Shown here one piece after another: positions 1 through 5,135 of a DNA stretch of 15,357 nt. Both the position numbers and the translations under genes were made by a program. The stretch is from Thermoplasmatales archaeon ex4484_36 (lineage in GTDB: Archaea; Thermoplasmatota; Penumbrarchaeia; Penumbrarchaeales; EX4484-36): NCBI GenBank assembly GCA_002254765.1, contig NJDV01000002.1, forward strand, positions 1 to 15,357. The letters are read 5' to 3'. The notes beneath the pieces are model-generated. The model was given only the letters and a program-made list of their open reading frames with translations. It did no database searches and was not told the origin of the DNA. Within the stretch, counting starts at the first letter, position 1; each line of letters opens with the position of its first letter.

Positions 1-351
1 GAGGTTCTTCACTTTCCCGTCCCAATAGTTGGGCAGATAGTGGGCCTAAACAGGCTCATCCGTCTCTCGGCTCTGTGCTCGGAGCCACCTGTGGAGAGGA
101 CGGATGAGTTCTTCAAGTGCCCCATCTGCGGTGAGCCATCCTTCTATGCCGGGGTCTGCGGACCTTGTGAGTGGCAATTAGAGGAGGGCGAGGAAGTAGA
201 CCCGGAGCGTCAACAGATGTATGAGGACTGGCTAAAGAATCAGTCCCGGAGGCAGCGTAGGAAGGCCAGGATAGAGAAAATCCTGGCCCGGACCGGCCTC
301 TGGCCCACCACGGTTAGAAAAGTTCGCTACATCTATAATAGGGGGCGGTAA
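1..351 (+). CDS. Zinc-ribbon protein, probably 5'-partial
   Basis: Small basic protein with one zinc-ribbon-like cluster. Counting from a GTG at 40, Cys27 and Cys30 form CPIC and Cys40 and Cys43 form CGPC, which fits a four-Cys zinc site. The second half (about residues 55-103) is rich in Arg and Lys, with a run around SRRQRRKAR that could contact nucleic acid. The frame stays open from 40 back to the left edge, and no Shine-Dalgarno sequence precedes the GTG at 40. The real start is therefore probably outside the window, although GTG40 (103 residues) cannot be excluded. It is followed two bases later by the next gene, so the two are likely co-transcribed. No specific family is recognised. 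A DNA- or RNA-binding or regulatory role is inferred only from the Cys pattern and charge. Confidence 0.75.
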   Translation, partial: EVLHFPVPIVGQIVGLNRLIRLSALCSEPPVERTDEFFKCPICGEPSFYAGVCGPCEWQLEEGEEVDPERQQMYEDWLKNQSRRQRRKARIEKILARTGLWPTTVRKVRYIYNRGR

Positions 352-353
352 GA

Positions 354-797
354 ATGGAAACACACGAGATAAGGAGGATAATTGGGGTGTGGACAGCATC
401 GCACCCTGACGTGCCTATGGAGGCCATCCATGACTTGAGGTTGGCCTTTGGCCTTGAGACGGTCCCAGAGGACGACGGAAACAATGTCGTCCTGAGAAAA
501 GAGTTGGGAGCCTTGGTGGAGGTCCCCGTTTACTGTGGACATCCGCGGGGGAAGAACTGGATGGCGAAGATCACTCCCGACCCTGCGTCCCCGGGTGGAC
601 TACACAGGGACTTTTTCAAGAGGGCCAAGGGGAAGTACTACTACATGGTTCCCTCTGGTTCGCTCAGTCCCGGGGACAGGGTGGAGTTCGGTGCCGACTA
701 CTACACAGGCAGTGGCAGGCGTGAGAAGAAGCGTTGGTATGGTGTGGTGGTGGAGGACCGGGAGAGCGTGTTGATATTGAGGGAGGAGTCTAAATGA
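354..797 (+). CDS. Hypothetical protein, 147 residues
   Basis: Unrecognised protein. The ATG lies two bases after the preceding stop codon, with a G-rich stretch (GGGGGCGG) upstream that may serve as ribosome site. The N-terminal 40 residues look helical. From about residue 90 the sequence turns into short beta-like stretches rich in Tyr, Gly and charged residues (GKYYYMVP, then GDRVEFGADYY, then RWYGVVVEDRESVLIL). This would fit a small beta-barrel or SH3-like fold, but that is inference. There is no signal peptide, membrane segment or zinc motif. Its stop codon overlaps the ATG of the next gene (ATGA), so translation of the two is probably coupled. Confidence 0.85.
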   Translation: METHEIRRIIGVWTASHPDVPMEAIHDLRLAFGLETVPEDDGNNVVLRKELGALVEVPVYCGHPRGKNWMAKITPDPASPGGLHRDFFKRAKGKYYYMVPSGSLSPGDRVEFGADYYTGSGRREKKRWYGVVVEDRESVLILREESK

Positions 798-1066
798 AAT
801 GCGTTGTCTGCGGGAGTGAAGGAGCGGTTCGCGTCGAGAGTAAGATGACGGGGACCGTTCTGGTTCTCTGTGGGAAGTGTATAGAGGCCCTGAATGGCTC
901 TTTCCGGTTCGTGGAGGTGAGGGTTCCACGGGGGATAGTTTGTCCCCTGTGTGGGTCGCAGATGAAGGCAGTGAGGCACCGCGTCCTTCAGCGGGGACCA
1001 GTTGGCTACTTTGTGTGCGACGAGTGCGACTCGGAGGTCCGGGTTAGCATAGGAGGCAATGTTTAA
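794..1066 (+). CDS. Double zinc-ribbon protein, 90 residues
   Basis: Four CxxC pairs are visible: CVVC near residue 3, CGKC near 27, CPLC near 50 and CDEC near 75. They pair into two consecutive zinc ribbons and fill the whole protein. The start overlaps the previous stop as ATGA, and a GGGAGGAG ribosome site lies just upstream, so the start is well supported. Double zinc ribbons of this size are common in archaeal viruses and plasmids as likely nucleic-acid-binding or protein-interaction modules. The exact role here is unknown. The stop codon lies inside the TATA-like sequence proposed for the next gene. Confidence 0.88.
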   Translation: MKCVVCGSEGAVRVESKMTGTVLVLCGKCIEALNGSFRFVEVRVPRGIVCPLCGSQMKAVRHRVLQRGPVGYFVCDECDSEVRVSIGGNV

Positions 1067-1069
1067 ATG
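1062..1069 (+). promoter_or_regulatory. Possible archaeal TATA-like element (TTTAAATG)
   Basis: An A/T-rich octamer resembling an archaeal TATA box lies about 35 bases before the ATG at 1101. A start of transcription some 25 bases downstream would leave a leader of about 10 bases, and the ribosome site would fit within it. The upstream BRE-like A-rich element is not convincing. The 34-base gap before 1101 is the largest gap in this plus-strand gene run, which fits a separate promoter. Weak evidence. Confidence 0.3.
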
Positions 1070-1100
1070 CTCATAAAGTAGTGTCAAAATAGGTGAGCCT

Positions 1101-2204
1101 ATGATAAGCGCGAGAGATGCTGATTTCGTTGAGGGTCCTGTCCCCTGGGAGGGGGATATGGAGTTTGGACAGACAGTGGACTTTTGGGCCTATGTTGAGG
1201 GCATAACCGCCCTCCCGGAGAGTTCCGCCGTCCCATTCATCATCCACACCCGCCTCATGAACGGGGACGAGAGGGATGTAGAGTGCTTTTTGAAGCATCC
1301 CATAAAGCAAATCTTTGAGAGGGCGCATCTGTCCATCGAGAAGTACAACAGGAAGGCTCTCGGATGGATAGATGCAAGTATTCTCTATGGTTTGGACGTG
1401 GACGAAAGGCAGTATCTCCTTGACTTGGCGGTGGAGCGCCTCATGGACTTGGGGCGTGATCTGTTCCGTTTCCGCTGCAACATGGAGGGTTATCCCTTCG
1501 CAGCCGTCACGGAGGATTTCGTCCCTGTGCTGGCCGAGAGGCTGGATACAAACGTCTTCGGCCTCCCGGTCGTGGAGAGCCTCCGGCCTTCCGATGGATT
1601 TCACGGGGGCATAAAACGCGTCCGTGTGGAGGAGGACATGATACAGGGGGTGGTTTCAGCATCCATGACAATAAATTGCGGAATGCTGGATGGAGCGCAG
1701 TCACTCAGTGCCTATGTTCTCATGTCGCTTCCCGGGGACGAAACTATCTACTCTACATCCCACAATCTCCTTGACCGTGTGGTTGCGCGAAGAGAGAAGC
1801 GCATCCACAAGGGAACACCGGAGGAGATAGTGGAGGAGGCCATAGAGCACGCAAACGTCATCATGACCCGGTTGGAGTACGCCGACAAGAAGATAGTGCA
1901 TCCCGGGGACGTGGTGGCAATGCTCTATGACCTGATAAGGCGGAGGGTCATATCCGAGAGGACGGCGCTCCTAGTGGTCTCTGTACTGAATGGAAGACCT
2001 ATGAAGAGGCTCACCATAGACAAGCGTCTTAGCCTCTTCAGGTTGTCGGGGGCTTTTGCCTTCGTCGCTAGGAACTACGGTCTGAAAACGGGGCCGACGG
2101 AAGCGCTTGTAAACCTTTCGTCATCCGTCTTGGATATCGTGTACGACTGGGACAGGTTGGCGAAGGAGTGGATAAAGAAGGCTAAACCAGAACTGATGAA
2201 CTAA
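1101..2204 (+). CDS. Hypothetical protein, 367 residues
   Basis: The largest plus-strand gene. ATG at 1101 is preceded by AGGTGAG four bases upstream, a strong ribosome site. There is no signal peptide, membrane helix or clear catalytic motif. The first 120 residues are acidic. A middle part around residues 165-210 reads PSDGFHGGIKRVRV and then INCGM. The C-terminal part is mostly helical, ending with a charged tail (KEWIKKAKPEL). The order 'DG, Arg-rich strand, (C/N)-G-M, His-containing helix, long helical tail' loosely recalls DUF932 proteins of phages and plasmids, but that resemblance is by eye and weak. It may equally be a novel family. The neighbours are small zinc-ribbon proteins, which does not help to assign a role. 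Confidence 0.9.
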   Translation: MISARDADFVEGPVPWEGDMEFGQTVDFWAYVEGITALPESSAVPFIIHTRLMNGDERDVECFLKHPIKQIFERAHLSIEKYNRKALGWIDASILYGLDVDERQYLLDLAVERLMDLGRDLFRFRCNMEGYPFAAVTEDFVPVLAERLDTNVFGLPVVESLRPSDGFHGGIKRVRVEEDMIQGVVSASMTINCGMLDGAQSLSAYVLMSLPGDETIYSTSHNLLDRVVARREKRIHKGTPEEIVEEAIEHANVIMTRLEYADKKIVHPGDVVAMLYDLIRRRVISERTALLVVSVLNGRPMKRLTIDKRLSLFRLSGAFAFVARNYGLKTGPTEALVNLSSSVLDIVYDWDRLAKEWIKKAKPELMN

Positions 2205-2217
2205 AGGAGGTAGGAGA

Positions 2218-2424
2218 ATGGGAAAGAACATAATAGAACAAATACGCGATAAGGAGGTCCGGGTGATATGGGTACTTCACAAGTACAAGCCCGGGACTTT
2301 CGAGAAGGAGGTTGAGCTTGTATGCGACGATTGCATCAGGCCGGAGGATAACAAGTACAAGTTTTCCTTTGGCTTCGAGGGCAAGTGTATGCGTTGCGGC
2401 AAGGAGGGTGGAAAGGTCTACTGA
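2218..2424 (+). CDS. Small zinc-ribbon protein, 68 residues
   Basis: ATG at 2218 follows AAAGGAGG, a near-perfect ribosome site located in the 13-base gap after the previous gene, so both are probably on one transcript. The first half is charged and beta-like (VRVIWVLHKYKPGTF). CDDC near residue 36 and CMRC near residue 57 form a single zinc ribbon with a longer loop (about 18 residues) between the pairs. No specific family is recognised. The last 7 bases overlap the last bases of the convergent minus-strand operon. Confidence 0.85.
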   Translation: MGKNIIEQIRDKEVRVIWVLHKYKPGTFEKEVELVCDDCIRPEDNKYKFSFGFEGKCMRCGKEGGKVY

Positions 2425-2873
2425 TCCTTTTCCTCCTCCTCTGCCTCCTTTATGAGACGCCGGGCAAGGTTGTAGTCGCTAACTGCCTGATAAATGGCTT
2501 CCCGAAGGTCCGGGAGCCATTCCTTCAGGATACTTGCTGCTTCCTGTTTGTCGTGCTCGAAGCGTGAGCACTTCTTTGCTAGCTTGGGGATTTTCTTCCT
2601 CTTACATCCGTCCCTGTGCTTGCAGACATCGCACTTGCGGATGTTTATGTTGTAGAAGGCCGTCTCCGTGTTCTCAAGGACTGCCTCCTCCCCTATTTTC
2701 TCGAAAGTCACCTGTGGACCTTCCTTGTCGTAGGATGGACATTCGTCCTTGTGTGGGCATTCGTGGTTGTAGCATAGAAGGACGCGCTCTCCGCAGGGAC
2801 GCATCCAACCTACGCCCGTTGAGAAGAGCGTGCCGTCCGGCCTAAAGGCCACTACTTTACCTTCCTTGTCCAA
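2418..2873 (-). CDS. Eight-cysteine protein at the end of the operon
   Basis: Protein of about 151 residues from a TTG start at 2873. I prefer this start because GGGGGAG lies 5 bases upstream and it sits directly after the stop of the VWA gene (TGA at 2877-2875). An ATG at 2945 would add 24 residues but overlaps the VWA gene by 71 bases and has no ribosome site. Counting from TTG, Cys27, 34, 39 and 45 form one group and Cys81, 84, 90 and 102 a second. Each could bind zinc or an Fe-S cluster. The C-terminal 45 residues form a charged helix ending in a Glu-rich tail. No family is recognised. Being last in the operon with the AAA+/peptidase/VWA genes suggests a linked function, which is inference. 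Confidence 0.82.
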   Translation of the reverse strand: MDKEGKVVAFRPDGTLFSTGVGWMRPCGERVLLCYNHECPHKDECPSYDKEGPQVTFEKIGEEAVLENTETAFYNINIRKCDVCKHRDGCKRKKIPKLAKKCSRFEHDKQEAASILKEWLPDLREAIYQAVSDYNLARRLIKEAEEEEKDQ

Positions 2874-2874
2874 G

Positions 2875-4188
2875 TCATCTCCCCCTTCGTACAACTTCGC
2901 GTAGAATCTTCTCAAAAAGGTCGTTCTCGTCCGTCCCCTCAGCATATATGACTTCGGGGTAATCCCTGACTATGCTCATGAAGCTTCCATTTCCCTCATT
3001 CATTATTCGGATAACGTAGAGTTCTGTCCCGTCCTTACTTTGATGATGAGTTTCTAGGAGGGCCTTGAAAATGCTAGAGTTCCCGAAATCCCCTACGATG
3101 ACAACCTGGGGCGTCTTCGTTCCCTCCGTTTCCCTGGATATTCTTGAGCCCACAACGTATGCGCCTGGAAGGTCCTCGATACCACCCGGAGGCCATGCTT
3201 GCTCGATGAAGCGTAGTATCTCATTGTGCCTCCATGATCGCTTGAACCTAACTTTCGTGGGAGGAGTCAGTATCAGGGTGACGTAGTCCCCTCTGTTACG
3301 TGCCTCCATCACTAGAGCGTAAGCGAACTTGAACGTTGATATGATCCTCCCGCCTATGAAACGGAACTCCTTGGATGGGGCCTTGTTGGAACCGGACACG
3401 TCTAGGATGAGTACTAGATGACCTATCTCCGCCTTCCCCGATATCTCTGGCCTCTGTTCTACTATCGTCCTGGTGCCGTAGGGTGTCTCGGGGAAAAGCC
3501 TCCCGAATGACGATATGCTCTCCTGTATGGCCCATCTGGATGCCTCTCCGTACAGACCTGCCTCGTACTCCTTTGAGACCCGGGACCTTCCCTCCTCCTC
3601 TATTTCCTTTAGTATCTTGGAGAGTAATCTGCTTGCTGATCCCGGGATGAAGGTTTTACCGAGAATGGCTAGCTTTCCGAACTTGTGGCCTCCGCTCTCA
3701 ATGACATCGTCCATCCTGCTTATTACCTCTGATACGTCTTTGCCCTCTTCCTCTAGGGCCTTCTTGACAGCATCCATGACCTCGCTATCAATGGGTTCGG
3801 GAGCGTCCTTGCTGTCAAGTCTCTCGTTCATGGGAGTTGGCTTCCCGTAGTCCTCCTCTGCATTACTTTTGTCTCCTTCGCCCCTGGCGTTTGGGGAGAC
3901 ATCGTCCATTTCCTTCCCCTTATCCTTCTCCTCCTCTTCTTTGCCTCCCTTACCGCCTTTACCCTTCTCTTTCTCTTTCTCCTTCTTCTTGCCTTTGCCC
4001 TTTCCTTTCCCTTTGCCTTCTTCCTCTTCCTCTTCCTCCTCATCGCCCTTTTCTTTGCTCTCCATGTCCCTGTTCATCTTCCTTAGTTTCCTGAGTTCCT
4101 CTAGGGCCTTGGAGTATGCTTCTGCGAACTCGGAGGATTCGGTTTCGCCCAGTCCATGTTCTCTGGCAAAGGTCTTTACGTCCACCAC
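2875..4188 (-). CDS. VWA-domain protein with Glu/Lys/Gly linker (CobT-like layout)
   Basis: 437 residues from a GTG start at 4188, just after the stop of the preceding gene (TAA, 4192-4190), with AAAGGAGAGGG as ribosome site upstream. Residues 1-43 are helical. Residues 44-95 are almost only Glu, Lys, Gly and Asp, with (GK)n and (KE)n runs. Residues 130-235 are helical. The C-terminal VWA domain starts near 255: hydrophobic strand LVLIL, then the metal-ion-dependent adhesion (MIDAS) motif DVSGS at 263-267, and a later strand VVIVGD with Asp367. The usual MIDAS Thr (as in GGT-x-L) appears replaced, since the matching stretch reads GGIEDL (335-340). MoxR-type ATPases commonly work with VWA partners, and CobT has a similar charged linker before its VWA domain. 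It probably partners the AAA+ ATPase encoded two genes upstream. A chelatase role is unlikely because no large chelatase subunit is nearby. Confidence 0.93.
   Translation of the reverse strand: MVDVKTFAREHGLGETESSEFAEAYSKALEELRKLRKMNRDMESKEKGDEEEEEEEEGKGKGKGKGKKKEKEKEKGKGGKGGKEEEEKDKGKEMDDVSPNARGEGDKSNAEEDYGKPTPMNERLDSKDAPEPIDSEVMDAVKKALEEEGKDVSEVISRMDDVIESGGHKFGKLAILGKTFIPGSASRLLSKILKEIEEEGRSRVSKEYEAGLYGEASRWAIQESISSFGRLFPETPYGTRTIVEQRPEISGKAEIGHLVLILDVSGSNKAPSKEFRFIGGRIISTFKFAYALVMEARNRGDYVTLILTPPTKVRFKRSWRHNEILRFIEQAWPPGGIEDLPGAYVVGSRISRETEGTKTPQVVIVGDFGNSSIFKALLETHHQSKDGTELYVIRIMNEGNGSFMSIVRDYPEVIYAEGTDENDLFEKILREVVRRGR
3909..4062 (-). repeat. Polypurine low-complexity tract encoding the Glu/Lys/Gly linker
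   Basis: On the minus strand this stretch is almost all purine, with few interruptions. Positions 4016-4041 are a pure 26-base purine run (pyrimidine on the plus strand). It encodes the (E)n, (GK)n and (KE)n linker of the VWA protein by degenerate repetition of GAR, AAR and GGN codons. Such tracts can expand or contract by slippage and may form triplex DNA. Open plus-strand frames here are antisense artefacts. Confidence 0.8.
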
Positions 4189-4189
4189 C

Positions 4190-5131
4190 TTAACCCTCTC
4201 CTTTGTAGTACTTCTTCGCTATTTCCCCGCCCTTCTCGGTCATGGTGTCGTTCCAGTGATAGTCGGATCGTAGGATTTCCTTCAGTATCTCCGAGAGTAC
4301 TTCACCCATGATTTCGTCATTTGCTCCACCACCCCCGGCCTGCTCTCCACCCCCTCCTTTGGGCGGTTTTCCACCTTTGCCACCACCTCCTCCTCCACCT
4401 CCATCTTTCGCTTTGGGGGCCTTTATGCGTCTATCGAAGAGTAAGTAATTCTTGTACATCCTTCGTAGCGTCTTTATTCCGTCCCGGACGTTTTGACGGA
4501 TTATCGTGGACGAATCGTGAAGTATCCTTGTGACGTATGGATTTGGTAGATGTGCATCGAGAGCCTTGCAGTAGATAGGCTCCTTCTTCATGTATATTCG
4601 CGCGTTATCCAACATGACGCGGTATAGTAGGTTGAAAGCGTTTATGTCGTCGTCGTGGAAGTTCTCCTTCTTTCCGCCCTCTATATCGTATATCCTGAGC
4701 ATCTCCGAGAGGAAGTATTCGGGGAAGAAGTTGTTTATCCTCTGGTTGTTCAGACGTTCATTGTTCACTATGATGTCATACAGTATGTTCAATACTACAT
4801 GAATGGGAGTATTCCTAGGGCTTCCTTCGACGGTCTCTAGGTACTTTTGGATGAAGGAGGCTGTGCTGTCAGATCGCGGATACATTACTTCATGTCCCAG
4901 TTCGTGGTTGATGAGGAAGACGGTGAAAAGCTCTGTTTCGTTCCCGATGATGTCTATCGTCGTTATGGAGGATTTGCACCAGAAACCCTTGGACGGGGGG
5001 TCCCCGCCATATTCCCTCCTGTATTCCTCGGCGGTTATGTCCCTGACTGTTATACTGGCGTAACTGGCTTCCGCTGACCTCCTAGCGACTACCTGGTATC
5101 CTTTACGGTCAATTATCTTGGACGCTCCCAT
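4190..5131 (-). CDS. HExxH metallopeptidase-like protein (DUF2201 N-domain type)
   Basis: 313 residues, ATG start at 5131, four bases after the ATPase stop. The zinc motif HELGH is at 76-80, preceded by a hydrophobic strand (FTVFLIN). About 35 residues later comes NILYDIIVNNERL, with Asp119 and Asn123. This matches the N-x-x-x-D-x-x-(I/V)-N element that follows HExxH in the metallopeptidase-like domain of DUF2201 proteins, where Asp is the probable third ligand (family knowledge, alignment by eye). In that family the domain is usually fused to VWA next to a MoxR ATPase. Here it is a separate gene between the ATPase and VWA genes. Residues 243-269 are a poly-Gly linker with Lys and Pro, followed by a short helical C-terminal domain (272-313). 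Peptidase activity is plausible, but these domains may also serve only as scaffolds. Confidence 0.9.
   Translation of the reverse strand: MGASKIIDRKGYQVVARRSAEASYASITVRDITAEEYRREYGGDPPSKGFWCKSSITTIDIIGNETELFTVFLINHELGHEVMYPRSDSTASFIQKYLETVEGSPRNTPIHVVLNILYDIIVNNERLNNQRINNFFPEYFLSEMLRIYDIEGGKKENFHDDDINAFNLLYRVMLDNARIYMKKEPIYCKALDAHLPNPYVTRILHDSSTIIRQNVRDGIKTLRRMYKNYLLFDRRIKAPKAKDGGGGGGGGKGGKPPKGGGGEQAGGGGANDEIMGEVLSEILKEILRSDYHWNDTMTEKGGEIAKKYYKGEG
4318..4415 (-). repeat. GGN-codon tract encoding the Gly linker
   Basis: Low-complexity run encoding about 27 residues made largely of Gly in the metallopeptidase-like protein, including nine consecutive Gly. It separates the enzyme-like domain from a small C-terminal helical part. 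The plus strand is correspondingly rich in ACC and CCT triplets. Confidence 0.7.
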
Positions 5132-5135
5132 GGTA

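Noticed and set aside
701..1087. Minus-strand open frame of 128 residues over two small plus-strand genes
   Set aside because: The plus-strand genes show ATGA coupling, a ribosome site and paired CxxC motifs; the opposite frame shows nothing.
1071..1604. Minus-strand open frame of 177 residues opposite the 367-residue gene
   Set aside because: The plus-strand gene has a strong ribosome site and protein-like composition. The antisense frame has no recognisable features and crosses the putative promoter.
3869..4273. Plus-strand open frame rich in Ser, Pro, Phe and Leu across the VWA gene
   Set aside because: It is the antisense of the Glu/Lys/Gly repeat tract; low complexity keeps several frames open. 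No ribosome site supports it.
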